The translations under genes and the position numbers were made by a program. A stretch of DNA of 64,000 bases from JAWWPG01 sp038254365 (GTDB taxonomy: Bacteria > Actinomycetota > Actinomycetes > Propionibacteriales > Nocardioidaceae), in assembly GCA_038254365.1 (NCBI GenBank), contig JBBSGI010000001.1, positions 62,001-126,000 on the forward strand, read 5' to 3'. How positions within the stretch are numbered: the stretch's first letter is position 1; every line of letters starts with the position of its first letter. Of this stretch, positions 9,363 to 18,000 are shown piece after piece. The notes under the pieces are model-generated. The model did not search any database, had not been told where the DNA came from, and worked only from the letters and a program-made list of their open reading frames with translations.

Positions 9363-9625
9363 GGGAGCGATCGTAAGTGCGACCCAGGGCATCCGCCACG
9401 CCGGCGCAGTCGCGGCCGGCTCCCGAGTGTGGCATCCAGCCGGGTTGGGTACGAAGGCTCGTGATGACCCATCTGGCCAGCAACGTTTGGGTGCTCCCCC
9501 TGTTCTTCGAGGGGTCGGGGCGCTGCTGGGGGGCATGTACTACCTCGAGGCGCTCGCTGGACGCGCCCGGTCCCGGGGGCCGACCAGAGGCCGTGAACCG
9601 CCGCTCCGGAGATCACCTGACCCCT

Positions 9626-9650
9626 GTGTGCGCGAGGGGGGAGTTGAACC
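9626..9650. other. Distal attachment site (att, copy of the tRNA-Leu 3' end)
   Basis: This exact 25-bp direct copy of 30108-30132 starts GTGTGCGCGAGG and ends GTTGAACC. It marks the end of the island away from the tRNA; the match ends at the next base on each side. Confidence 0.9.
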
Positions 9651-9659
9651 AGAGGGATC

Positions 9660-9902
9660 TCACGCTGAGACCGGCCAAAATCGCCGTTCTGAGCGTGAAA
9701 TCCGGGTTCGGTTGCCTCCCGTTGGACACCGTTTCCAGGTCGGGCGTGCTACACGAGGTAGCACCAGCGATTGTTGATCTCGTCTGATTCTAGCGAGGGT
9801 GGACGGCGTCCGCCCTGTCGGCCATCGCCACGGGCGGACGAAGCCCTGTCCCTTGACCCAGCCGTCGGGCCAGCGGCGTCCTTCTTCCATCGGCGCAATC
9901 AC
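9660..9902 (-). pseudogene. Integrase N-terminal remnant
   Basis: On the minus strand the frame contains GRRWPDGWVKGQGFVRP, closely matching QRWPDGWIKGDGFVRP in the integrase at the other end of the island; the DNA at about 9835-9890 aligns with 29788-29850. After that the similarity is lost and no catalytic domain follows. It is probably a scar of an earlier related element or of a rearrangement in a tandem array. Confidence 0.6.
9745..9765. promoter_or_regulatory. Candidate integrase arm-type sites (left end)
   Basis: CGTGCTAC at 9745-9752 faces GGTAGCACC at 9757-9765 as an inverted pair. The same GTGCTACC word occurs twice at the opposite end (30026-30045). Shared words near both ends of a tyrosine-recombinase element are what arm-type integrase or excisionase sites look like; binding is inferred. 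Confidence 0.4.
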
Positions 9903-9937
9903 CTGCCGATCGGCGTCACGGCCCTAGGGTTATCACC

Positions 9938-11236
9938 ATGCGCCTGATGGACAGCGGCACGAGGTCCCAAACTGATTCGCTGGCTTCCTGGCTCGGCGCG
10001 CGACTGAGTAGCGCGACCTCGCTCACCGTCCAGACCGCCTACTACTCCGACAACGCATTCCACTCGATCCAATCGGACGTAGTTCGCCTCCTGACCGCTG
10101 GCGGTCAGTTTTGTCTTCTTCTGGGCGGAAACCAGAGCACTGCCAGACTCGACCACATCAAGTTCCTGATTGACACAGTCGGGGCGTTGCCCGGGGCGGA
10201 ACTGTATGTCATCATGCCGAGCCGGCGAGGAATGCTGGTGCACTCCAAGCTCTACCACGTCGGCAAGCCGACGGGGGACGAGGCATGGGTGGGATCAGCG
10301 AACTTCACCGGTTTCGGTCTCGCTACCAATGTCGAGGCGGGCATTGCCCTCGACCAGACCGACGGTGCATCTGTTGCCGAAGTGAAGCAGCGTCTCGACT
10401 CCTGGTTGCCGCCATCGCCTGCTTACCCCCGCGCACTTGTGCCACTCGTTGACGGATCACTCAACAAGTTGCTTGCAACGGGCGTGCTGACGAGGAGCAG
10501 AACGGGTGAAGAGCGCGAGACCGGTGTGGAGGAGCCGGATCCGTTCACGACCCGGTCGACGAAGACTGGCTCGTCGAGCCACCGGGGCGGTGTTCCTTTC
10601 GTATCTCCTCTCCGGGGCCGGCGACTCTCCTCGGCACAAAAGACGGCGGCTGCCGGGCGCAGAGCGACCGCTCTACGCGGACAGCCGGCACAAGGACTGC
10701 CTCCCCAGGTTGTCGGCACTGTGAAGCGACTCGGCAAACAGGATCTTCGCGGCCTCGCAGGCGAACGCGGGACGGCATACCTGTCCCTCGGCCTTCCTCC
10801 CGCGCCGATCTTCGGCCACGGAGCCGGTGCCCCAACGAGTGATCCGTTCATTGCGACGGCAGTAGAGGCGCGATACGTGGTCACACCTAAGGTCGTCGCA
10901 CCTTCCCTGTCTGGCGCACGACTCCAGTGGGAAGGTCGGGCACGTGGCACTAGAACCCACGGAAACGCACGGATCAATCTGCCGAAGGACTTGATCAAGG
11001 ACCTCCAGCAGATGCGACCCCCTCGTTACGGAGATCTGCAGCTTCATGATCTCGTGATCGTTGAGCACCTGGTCGGGCCGCCGTGGCTAGCACGAATCAC
11101 GTTCGTCCGCCGCCAGGATCAGGCATTCCGTTGGCTGAGTCCCCTGATCGGCACGAGCCCGACGGGCGCCCCACGCCCGCCGCGTGGTTATGGTTGGCTC
11201 ACGCAATCTCAGGTTAGCCGGCTCCCGAGCTGGTGA
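9938..11236 (+). CDS. Phospholipase-D-fold nuclease-like protein 1 (putative restriction endonuclease)
   Basis: 432 residues from ATG 9938. A TAGGGT hexamer (9925-9930) seven bases upstream suggests a leaderless transcript. The N-terminal domain (about 1-160) has one HKD-type site: H102 and K104 in VHSKLYHVG, then S120 and N122 in GSANFTGFG, with E133. A single HKD motif implies that a dimer forms the active site, as in PLD-type nucleases such as NgoFVII and BfiI. Residues 190-260 are basic and look disordered. The C-terminal part, with INLPKDLIKDLQQ and LVIVEHLVGPPWLARITFV, could recognise DNA but I cannot name it. It stands 100 bp before a second PLD gene and opposite two methyltransferase genes. 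Confidence 0.7.
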   Translation: MRLMDSGTRSQTDSLASWLGARLSSATSLTVQTAYYSDNAFHSIQSDVVRLLTAGGQFCLLLGGNQSTARLDHIKFLIDTVGALPGAELYVIMPSRRGMLVHSKLYHVGKPTGDEAWVGSANFTGFGLATNVEAGIALDQTDGASVAEVKQRLDSWLPPSPAYPRALVPLVDGSLNKLLATGVLTRSRTGEERETGVEEPDPFTTRSTKTGSSSHRGGVPFVSPLRGRRLSSAQKTAAAGRRATALRGQPAQGLPPQVVGTVKRLGKQDLRGLAGERGTAYLSLGLPPAPIFGHGAGAPTSDPFIATAVEARYVVTPKVVAPSLSGARLQWEGRARGTRTHGNARINLPKDLIKDLQQMRPPRYGDLQLHDLVIVEHLVGPPWLARITFVRRQDQAFRWLSPLIGTSPTGAPRPPRGYGWLTQSQVSRLPSW

Positions 11237-11336
11237 CGATCTCGCTCCCCACGCGAGAACGCAACAAGATCCCTCCTCCAGCTACCGGCGCCAGTAGGCT
11301 CCCGCCGCTGAGTACGGCACCTAGGAGACTGAGGCA

Positions 11337-12425
11337 TTGAACGAGTTCCTGTTGCAACCTGACTTGTACCGGACAGGTCGTTCCACTGAGCTCTTCCATG
11401 TTCTCGACGGGCTCTGGCAACGGCTCCCCGACGGAGCCGACGACACCTTGTACATCCTGTCGGGTTTCGGCACCTTCAATGGCGGGGTTTCCTTCTTTGA
11501 GCGCTTCCGCGCTCACGTGGACCAGGGCGGCCGAGTACGCGCCGTCTTCGGCGGCTCACGAACCAACAACATGACAAGCCGACAGTTGATCGATGCCCTG
11601 CTCGACTGCGGAGTAGAGATCCATCTCGTGAACCGGCGATACATGATGCACTCGAAGCTCTACGGCAAGAGATCGGCCGGCGGCGACCAGCGGCTGGTGG
11701 TCACGTCAGGCAACTTCACCGGCCCTGGCATCGCCAGAAACATTGAATCTGTCTTGGTTCTCGACAACGAGACGGTCGACTCCATGTCCTTCGATTGGGA
11801 CGCTCTGTTCGACGGCTTGCTGTCGTCCGCCTTGGAAGTCTTTCCCGTCAACGGAGCCGTTGCCGATGACCCGCGGTGGGCTCTCCTCTACGACGAGGGC
11901 AGCCGCGACTCTCGGAAGCCGACCCCAGAAGACCAAGAGGATGTTTACGAGTCTCTGCTCATCACGCTGTCCCATTCGGACACGGCACGCATCATGGCAG
12001 CTCCGGCCACAACGGCGGGTGCCGGCACGCAGTACTTCTGGCTCAGCAAGGACTCGCATGCGTTCTTCCCGCCGTTGACGATCCGCAACGAACGAGGTCG
12101 CAAGGCCACGTACTCATGCATGGTGACTGTGCAATTCGTAGACCTCCAGGAGACAGCCGACCTCAGAGTCACCTACGAAGCCGAGAACAACCTGGACTTC
12201 AGGCTAGGTACCGCCAACCTCCGGTACACCCAGCTCGCACGGGAAGGCGACATGGCCGTCATCAGCCGACGAGGTGAGTTCAGGTATGACCTCAAGATCA
12301 TTCCGCAGGGGACGCAGGAGTTCTTCGCCTTGAGCCCTTACGCAGCGACCTACGTCGGTGCGCGTGGCAAGCGCTACGGGTACGCGCCCAACGCATCCGT
12401 GGATCGGATTCTGGATCGCAGTTAG
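11337..12425 (+). CDS. Phospholipase-D-fold nuclease-like protein 2 (putative restriction endonuclease)
   Basis: 362 residues from a TTG start at 11337 with AGGAGA about nine bases upstream. The HKD site is clear: H105 and K107 in MMHSKLYGKR, S124 and N126 in TSGNFTGPG, E137 after it. The domain order (PLD fold at about 1-165, then a separate C-terminal domain of about 150 residues with TQYFWLSKDSH and YAATYVGARGKRYGYAP) resembles BfiI/NgoFVII-type restriction enzymes, where the C-terminal part binds DNA. It shares the HKD layout with the preceding protein but little else, so the two may form a heterodimer or act separately. It ends 7 bp from the convergent methyltransferase gene. Confidence 0.7.
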   Translation: MNEFLLQPDLYRTGRSTELFHVLDGLWQRLPDGADDTLYILSGFGTFNGGVSFFERFRAHVDQGGRVRAVFGGSRTNNMTSRQLIDALLDCGVEIHLVNRRYMMHSKLYGKRSAGGDQRLVVTSGNFTGPGIARNIESVLVLDNETVDSMSFDWDALFDGLLSSALEVFPVNGAVADDPRWALLYDEGSRDSRKPTPEDQEDVYESLLITLSHSDTARIMAAPATTAGAGTQYFWLSKDSHAFFPPLTIRNERGRKATYSCMVTVQFVDLQETADLRVTYEAENNLDFRLGTANLRYTQLAREGDMAVISRRGEFRYDLKIIPQGTQEFFALSPYAATYVGARGKRYGYAPNASVDRILDRS

Positions 12426-12432
12426 GTGCCTC

Positions 12433-13932
12433 TTAGGCCACAGTCATCACGACTGCATCCTCCGCATTGACTGCGTTCTTCGAGTGCATTCCGTACCTCG
12501 CCCATGTCTCAAAGGAGATGCGCTCGGTGTACTCGAACCCCCGGGTCGCCGACAGTTGACCTAGCAGCTCGGGCGTCTGAATCTCGATCTGACGGTCCGC
12601 GCTCCCGGTTCGATTGCTCCCAACCACCATCACAACGTGTTCACCGGGCCGCATCGTCGTGGTCATTGCGTCAAGTGTCTCCCCCATGTGTGCGAAGTAC
12701 CGGTAGAGCAGCGGAGGCACCGCGCGGCGGCGGAACCCAGCGTTGGACGCTCGATTGCTCAGCTCGATGCGATCCAGGATCTCGAGTATCTCGTCCGGCA
12801 GCGCGGCTGTGTTCGTTGTCCAGGCCTCACTCCAGAAGTTCGCCTCGCTCGTTCGCCACTCTCGGCTACCTGTGAGCTGCTGCTCCAGGCGTCGGATCTC
12901 CTTCGCCGGGGTAAGCCCCAGGAGCACGATCGACAAGCGGTCAGTGTCAATGTATGGCAGGGCTGTCGCATAAGGCGGGGAGGTTACGACTAGCCGCCGG
13001 CCCTCGGGCCAAGCACGCTCGACGAGATCTGCGTCCCTCGACGATCCGAGGTGCACCGACGCCTCCGAATCAGGCGACAAGGCCGGCGCGTTAGCGACCT
13101 CCCCCATGGCAAGTCGCGCTCTCTTCAGGGCGTCGGACAGAAGATCGGACACCGCGGGCGGCACCCACGTCGCTGGACGACGTCGGACGCGGAGGTCCTC
13201 AGGCAGCTGCCAGGACACTCGGCGCACGATGTTCGAGAGGCAGAGCTGCGCAACGTCTGCGACTGGATCCGCTGCCTCCCGGCAGACGCGAAGTCCTTCC
13301 CACAGCGCCGCCAAGACGGCCTCCGGGAACCAGTGCCGCAGATAGGCCTCGTCGTCCTCGTCCACCACGGACGGCGCAATCGCTCGACCAGAATCCTGCG
13401 CGGCTTGGACGGCCTGCGTTAGGCGCTTCGCAAGCGAATCGAAGCGCTCGACCAGATCCTGGGTCCCAGCCAGCTCCAAGGTCCCGACCTTGATCCTGCT
13501 GATCCAGACGGCAAGCGGGTTCTGGTCGATACCGGCAGCTGGAAGTCCCAGCCGCCTACCCTCGATCAACGTCGTCCCCGATCCGCAGTATGGGTCCATG
13601 AGCGCCGTAGCGTTGGGATCGATCGCATTGATAAGCGCACGCGCCATCTGCGGGTTGAACTTGCCCTTGTACTCGTGAAGGCCGTGGACGAGGTATCGAG
13701 TGGCCTGACGTGACGGCCGAGATCCCCGCTCCGCGTGGTGGAACATCTCGGTGAGCGCTTGGATCGTCGGCACGCCGGCAACGGCCCGGAAGTACGTGGC
13801 GCGGCCACGTACGACATCCACGGCTCCTAGGCCTTGTCGGTCCCCATGGCTCGTCAGCGATTCGAGCTCCCGCGCTGCAAGTCGCTTCTCGTACTCGAAG
13901 AGGTTGTAGTCAGCGAACTCTGCGGACGTCAC
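12433..13932 (-). CDS. DNA methyltransferase 1 (N4-cytosine/N6-adenine, TSPPY type)
   Basis: 499 residues from GTG 13932, overlapping the stop of the upstream methyltransferase by four bases. HEYKGKFNPQMARALI near 86-101 resembles motif X, SAM-binding motif I is DPYCGSGT (113-120), and catalytic motif IV is TSPPY (317-321). The TSPPY sequence marks amino-methyltransferases that act on exocyclic N4 of cytosine or N6 of adenine; the base cannot be told from this. The binding motif precedes the catalytic one. It likely protects DNA from the PLD nucleases encoded on the opposite strand. Confidence 0.85.
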   Translation of the reverse strand: MTSAEFADYNLFEYEKRLAARELESLTSHGDRQGLGAVDVVRGRATYFRAVAGVPTIQALTEMFHHAERGSRPSRQATRYLVHGLHEYKGKFNPQMARALINAIDPNATALMDPYCGSGTTLIEGRRLGLPAAGIDQNPLAVWISRIKVGTLELAGTQDLVERFDSLAKRLTQAVQAAQDSGRAIAPSVVDEDDEAYLRHWFPEAVLAALWEGLRVCREAADPVADVAQLCLSNIVRRVSWQLPEDLRVRRRPATWVPPAVSDLLSDALKRARLAMGEVANAPALSPDSEASVHLGSSRDADLVERAWPEGRRLVVTSPPYATALPYIDTDRLSIVLLGLTPAKEIRRLEQQLTGSREWRTSEANFWSEAWTTNTAALPDEILEILDRIELSNRASNAGFRRRAVPPLLYRYFAHMGETLDAMTTTMRPGEHVVMVVGSNRTGSADRQIEIQTPELLGQLSATRGFEYTERISFETWARYGMHSKNAVNAEDAVVMTVA

Positions 13933-15095
13933 GGCTTACTCCTCAGAACGAGGACGTGCTCGGTCCTACGGCCGCGACTGTGGGCGCGGTTGAACGAGCT
14001 CTTGCCCGTCGCGATCTCCCGAACACCGGCGAACTCGGTGGCGAACCCTGCGGTCAGACCAACATCGGCAATGAGCGTGCCGTTGTCGATGGTTCTTCCG
14101 CTGATGACGCTGTCGCCGATGATGACGACGGCTCGTGCACCGACGAGAAGGACTCGTCGGAGCTCAGCGAAGATCTCGGCCATCTGATCTGCGAAGTCTT
14201 GCTCCGTCAGGCCATTCTTCTTCGAGTAGTGGGGTCTGGCTCCGATCTCGGACTCTCGCACTGAGATCGCGTCGAAGCCCAGCCAGTACATCCGGTACTT
14301 GTGATAGAGCCAGTACTCGTACGCGTTGGGGTATGGCGGGGAGAAGCACGCGAGTGCAACCGACTCGTCCCTGATAGGTGAGAGATCCCTAGCGTCACGA
14401 TTGAGAACCAGACTCGGAGCCATTGGGTCGAAGCGCGACGTGTTCCTCTCGAGCCAGGCCCCGGTCTTGGCCAGTGATCGCTCGAGCGCGTTGGCAACGC
14501 TCAGCTGGTCACCGGCCTTGACAATGGCTGCATAGCGGGTATCCGAGTCCTGGCGAGATACTCGGACAGTTGTCGCGGACACGGCGGCGGCGACGCGGTC
14601 ATGCCAGGGATCGTCCGCTGGGATGTCTCGCACATACCGTACGGCTCCCGAGAGCGCCACCTGCGCAAAGTCGGGGAACCAATGATCCAAGCGCGGGATC
14701 TCCGCGAACTCCTCACCGACGTCCTGAGATCCCGCGGCAGCGGCTCTGAGCCCGGTCATGTGCAACTTCAGCTGTTGCTCGTCACCGTCAATCCACCGAG
14801 AGGTACGCACACGGCTGATCAGGCAGGCGATCGGATTAATGTCCACCCCGATCGATGCCAAGCCGCGCCCTCGCGCGACCGACAGCGTGGTCCCCGAGCC
14901 GCAGAAAGGATCAAGCACCGTCCCCGCGCTCAGGTCCAGCAGATCCAGGACCTGCGAGGGGAGCGCAGGGATATACCGCGCGGGGTACGGGTGGAATTCG
15001 CCATCTGCCCGCGCACCGGTCGAGAATGACCAGTCGGCTGCGGTGAAGCGTTCCTGAACGTCGGCTGTATCGAGGTCGTTCGGTGCAACCGTCAT
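13929..15095 (-). CDS. DNA methyltransferase 2 (N4-cytosine/N6-adenine, SPPY type)
   Basis: 388 residues from ATG 15095; TACTCT six bases upstream fits a leaderless start, and an in-frame ATG at 15113 is an alternative. FHPYPARYIPALPSQVL (34-50) is motif-X-like, motif I is DPFCGSGTT (62-70), and motif IV is FSPPY (251-255). It belongs to the same broad family as the next gene but is shorter and clearly diverged. Two methyltransferases in one operon are typical of restriction systems with an asymmetric target, one enzyme per strand. First gene of the pair, divergent from the RHH gene. Confidence 0.85.
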   Translation of the reverse strand: MTVAPNDLDTADVQERFTAADWSFSTGARADGEFHPYPARYIPALPSQVLDLLDLSAGTVLDPFCGSGTTLSVARGRGLASIGVDINPIACLISRVRTSRWIDGDEQQLKLHMTGLRAAAAGSQDVGEEFAEIPRLDHWFPDFAQVALSGAVRYVRDIPADDPWHDRVAAAVSATTVRVSRQDSDTRYAAIVKAGDQLSVANALERSLAKTGAWLERNTSRFDPMAPSLVLNRDARDLSPIRDESVALACFSPPYPNAYEYWLYHKYRMYWLGFDAISVRESEIGARPHYSKKNGLTEQDFADQMAEIFAELRRVLLVGARAVVIIGDSVISGRTIDNGTLIADVGLTAGFATEFAGVREIATGKSSFNRAHSRGRRTEHVLVLRSKP

Positions 15096-15156
15096 GCGTG
15101 CAGAGTATCGCATGACCCAGTTCAATCCCAGTTCTGTCTCACATATACTCCGGAAC
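15096..15156. promoter_or_regulatory. Face-to-face leaderless promoters with a phased direct-repeat operator
   Basis: CCCAGTTC occurs at 15117-15124 and again at 15128-15135, an 11-bp period that puts both copies on one face of the helix. This is the layout bound by ribbon-helix-helix repressors. On the plus strand TATACT (15144-15149) lies seven bases before GTG 15157; on the minus strand TACTCT (15107-15102) lies six bases before ATG 15095. The repeats lie between these two start regions, so a bound repressor could control both. Promoter and operator roles are inferred. Confidence 0.5.
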
Positions 15157-15489
15157 GTGTCCGAAGTAGAGGATGAAGGCGTCATCGCGTGGGATGCCGC
15201 CCTGTGGCGCTCCAGGTCACGGAATCGGACGTTCATGCTGCCCGACGCCATGTCGGAACGGCTGGACGCCCTTGTCCGTCTCCTAGACGACTCGGGTGTT
15301 CGGGTGACCCGGGCCGAGATCGTTGGCGCCCTGCTCTTCGCAGCCGAACCCGACGCCGACGGAATGGACCGACTGGTTCGGAGCTTCAAGCAGGCCACCG
15401 TTGCTGATGCCTACATCGGTGAACGTCAAGGTCCGGGCCAGCAACTTGAACCGACACATCCAGGTCCGCGTAAGCGGGAAGGGAACTGA
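15157..15489 (+). CDS. Small ribbon-helix-helix-like regulator of the methyltransferase operon
   Basis: 110 residues from GTG 15157; in-frame ATGs at 15094 and 15112 are alternatives, but both would overlap the divergent methyltransferase start. RNRTFMLPDAMSERLDALVR followed by SGVRVTRAEIVGALLFAA fits a beta strand plus two helices, the RHH fold. It is encoded divergently from the methyltransferase operon with a phased direct repeat between them, so a role as a control protein timing methylase and nuclease expression is plausible. The tail after about residue 95 is polar and probably disordered. Confidence 0.55.
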   Translation: MSEVEDEGVIAWDAALWRSRSRNRTFMLPDAMSERLDALVRLLDDSGVRVTRAEIVGALLFAAEPDADGMDRLVRSFKQATVADAYIGERQGPGQQLEPTHPGPRKREGN

Positions 15490-15582
15490 CGTTCGGTCTA
15501 CCGTTCCATGGACCTCCGACAACGGGCATCACTCGATCTCCCGGATGTGGATATCGGTGTCACGCATGCGGCCTGTGGATGA

Positions 15583-16707
15583 CTAGTGCGGCGTGGCTTA
15601 AGTGATTAGACGGTTCGTTTTGGGATGATGAGCTATGGCTCATCCTGCTGCTCCGGCGTTGGTTCTGCGTGACGGCGATGAGGAACGGCTGCGGTCGTGG
15701 CTGCGTGCGTCGACGGTGCCGGCCGGGTTGGCGCAGCGTGCTCGGATCGTGTTGTTGGCCGCCGAGGGGGTGAGCAACACCGAGATCGCTGCCCGGGTGG
15801 GGGTGAGCAGGCAGACGGTGGTGTCGTGGCGGGCTCGCTATGACACCAGGGGCCTGCGTGGGCTTGCCGATGGGGAGCGTTCGGGGCGGCCGCGCACGAT
15901 CGACCACCGCGACGTGGTGGCGGCGACGTTGAAGGCTCCGCCGAAGAAGCTCGGGGTGACGCACTGGTCGAGCCGGCTGCTGGCCGACAGCTCAAGGTCG
16001 ACAACACGACGATCGCCAGGGCGTGGCGCGAGTACGGAGTCCGGCCCTGGCGGGTGGAGACGTTCAAGTTCTCCACCGACCCCGAGCTGGTCGCGAAGGT
16101 GACCGACGTGGTCGGGCTGTATCTGGAGCCGCCGGAGAACGCGATCGTGTTGTGTGTCGACGAGAAGTCCCAGATCCAGGCGTTGGACCGGACCGCGCCG
16201 ATGCTGCCGATGCAGCCCGGGCTGGCCGAGCGACGCACCCACGACTACACCCGCCACGGCACCACCACCTTGTTCGCTGCGCTGGACATCGCCACCGGCA
16301 CCGTCACCGGGCTTACCCAGCCCCGGCACCGCCACCAGGAGTTCCTGCGGTTCCTCAAGCAGGTTGCCAGGGCCTATCCCGACCAGGAGCTGCACCTGGT
16401 GATAGACAACTACGCCACCCACAAGCGCGTAGAGATCCGCGACTGGCTGGCAGCGAACCCGCGGGTGCACTTCCACTTCACCCCGACCTCAGGGTCGTGG
16501 TTGAACCTGGTCGAGGTCTGGTTCGGGATCATCGAGAAGCAAGCTATCCACCGGGGCAGCTTCGGCTCAGTTCGAGACCTGAACCGCAAGATACGGACGT
16601 TCATCAACGGCTGGAACGACCGCTGCCACCCCTTCGTCTGGACCAAGACCGCAGACCAGATCCTCAACAAGGCGAACCGTCCAACAACTTCAACAACGCG
16701 CCACTAG
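15583..16707 (+). mobile_element. IS630-family insertion sequence
   Basis: About 1.13 kb. The ends are imperfect inverted repeats of about 35 bp: both read inwards from CTAGTG and share GACGGTTCG near the inner limit. TA is present at each outer end (15584-15585 and 16705-16706), consistent with the TA target duplication of IS630 elements. It contains one transposase gene with a frameshift. It lies between the RM-like locus and a decayed region. Confidence 0.85.
15635..16707 (+). pseudogene. IS630-family transposase, frameshifted
   Basis: The first frame (from ATG 15635) gives the helix-turn-helix half: AQRARIVLLAAEGVSNTEIA and RVGVSRQTVVSWRARYDTRG. The second frame, readable from 16054, gives the DDE half: VLCVDEKSQIQAL, LHLVIDNYATHK and PTSGSWLNLVEVWF. 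Around 15989 the expected LADQLKVDNTTIARAW is interrupted because one base is missing, which shifts the frame by -1. Some IS630 relatives use programmed frameshifting, but no slippery run is obvious here, so a disabling deletion or sequence error is more likely. The last codon TAG lies within the right inverted repeat. Confidence 0.8.
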
Positions 16708-16798
16708 TGGCTCGTCCGCCGCCTCCGGGGCCCGAGCCAGCCGGTCGGAGTCAGTCGAGGTCCGTGTCACAGGCACCCCGGCGGACTGCTCAGCCGGA

Positions 16799-17213
16799 TC
16801 AGAGGCTGGGAGGAAAGGTCGATGCAGCGGTCGGATCATTTGTAGACCTGACTTCCAGGTCGAGAACGTCCCCGACCCGGTTCGCCTTCCGCACGGGGCT
16901 CGAGCCCATGCAGACTCGCCCCAGTTCAGCATTGTCGAGGGTGTCCAAACGTCGACGTAACAGCTTGGGCATGTTCGAACCAGTCAGGAGCATGAGCGAG
17001 ATCGGTTTGGACTTGCTTCGGCAAGAACGCGACCGTGCGGCAGAAGGGCCCCTGACTCGCGAGTTCCCAGACCAACCCCGTCGTCTGCGAGGCATGCCTG
17101 TGTGCCCGAAGGTCCGTGAGATACATCAGCCGCATCTGCGACGTCTTGGTGGGTCTCACGTGATCTGCTTTGGCGGCGGCGGACAGATACGCAAGCGCCT
17201 CGGCGGGCGTCAT
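16799..17213 (-). pseudogene. Panacea-like (SocA/DUF4065-type) protein, frameshifted remnant
   Basis: From ATG 17213 the frame reads MTPAEALAYLSAAAKAD and then MRLMYLTDLRAHRHASQTTG and LVWELASQGPF. This matches the K-LLYL-D...G.P.TG..W...GP pattern of Panacea domains, which serve as antitoxins or chaperone-like partners. Around 16955 the frame must shift to continue as DNAELGRVCMGSSPVRKA, ending at 16799. The protein is broken as sequenced. A decayed toxin-antitoxin partner is possible; the family call rests on one motif. Confidence 0.45.
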
Positions 17214-17278
17214 TGGTTGCTGACAGATCGCTGCATGGGTCAAAGACTACGACCTGCTCAGCAGCGGGAGTGGATCGA

Positions 17279-17604
17279 TCAGAGACGATCGATCCAAGTG
17301 TCTCCTTCCCGGTCGTCCCAAGCTGTGCGACGAGAGTCGCCAGCGGGCGCGGCGAGCCTATCGAGGATTGCAAGTGCCTCGGACGACTCAAGGTCCCGCA
17401 GGGAGTCCACAGGGCGACCAACCGGCCGCACGACCAAAGCCTGTCGGCCGACATCTCCGCTAGCCGTTGATCATCCAGCGCGCGGCGAAGTTGCTTCACT
17501 TGCCAATCCGGAAGCCGCCCGGCCCTAGCCTCGGTACGCTCGCCCGGCGACGCACCGGGCTGCGGATGATCCGCTTCGCCGAACAGAAAGCTTTCCATAG
17601 GCAC
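17279..17604 (-). pseudogene. Conserved-looking protein gene with one frameshift, function unknown
   Basis: The frame from GTG 17604 (or ATG 17598) gives LPDWQVKQLRRALDDQRLAE. Near 17440 the natural continuation moves into another frame, VGRPVDSLRDLESSEALAIL then DRLAAPAGDSRRTAWDDREG, and stops at 17279. The composite is a plausible acidic helical protein of about 107 residues; either single frame alone degenerates. I do not recognise the family. It lies 66 bp upstream of the Panacea-like remnant on the same strand and could be its lost operon partner. Confidence 0.4.
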
Positions 17605-17699
17605 AACGCGATCCTAGTTCGCAGCCCTGCTCCATTCGTGTCGGGCTTGTTTTGCTCACGGCTCGGGTGGCTCGGGTGGCTTCCGAGCGCGCGCGGAGG

Positions 17700-17915
17700 T
17701 GGAGTGGCCGCGGCCTACCTCAACGTGCCCGCGCGCTGGGTCGGCGATGCAGTCCGGCAGCGCAGGTCCGCTGCACCCGGATCGGCAAGCACGTGCGCTT
17801 CGGCATGGAGCACCTGGAAGAACTCATCGCCGCCGGCGAGCAGCCCATGACCGCTGCACGCCCGCTCACCCTCGTTCCTCATCCACGACGACGAGGCGGG
17901 CGTTCCCGGCTCTGA
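17700..17915 (+). pseudogene. Decayed copy of the excisionase-like HTH gene
   Basis: Two frames together reproduce the protein encoded at 21821-22078: AAAYLNVPARWVGDAVRQR in one, then CTRIGKHVRFGMEHLEELIA and PRRRGGRSRL in the other. One base is missing at about 17765 compared with the intact copy (CAGCGCAGG against CAGCGGAAGG). The start is also lost. Confidence 0.75.
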
Positions 17916-18000
17916 CTGGTGTGGCTATCCGTGCACCGAGCCGAGCAGCCAGCCCTCTTCTGAATCGGCCAGTGTGCGAGCGTCACTTCACCCAAATAGG
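17710..18000 (+). repeat. Long direct repeat, copy A (pairs with about 21868-22160)
   Basis: About 290 bp covering the decayed HTH gene and its downstream flank align with 21868-22160, including the shared tail TGTGCGAGCGTCA. Identity is roughly 75-80% by eye. The two copies flank the relaxase gene, suggesting an accreted or tandem element. Confidence 0.65.

Noticed and set aside
9363..9625. Possible gene between the membrane-protein gene and the att site
   Set aside because: Short frames here have no ribosome site or recognisable motif; it is treated as intergenic.
13956..14264. Plus-strand frame opposite methyltransferase 2
   Set aside because: It lies wholly inside the methyltransferase gene on the other strand and has no domain.
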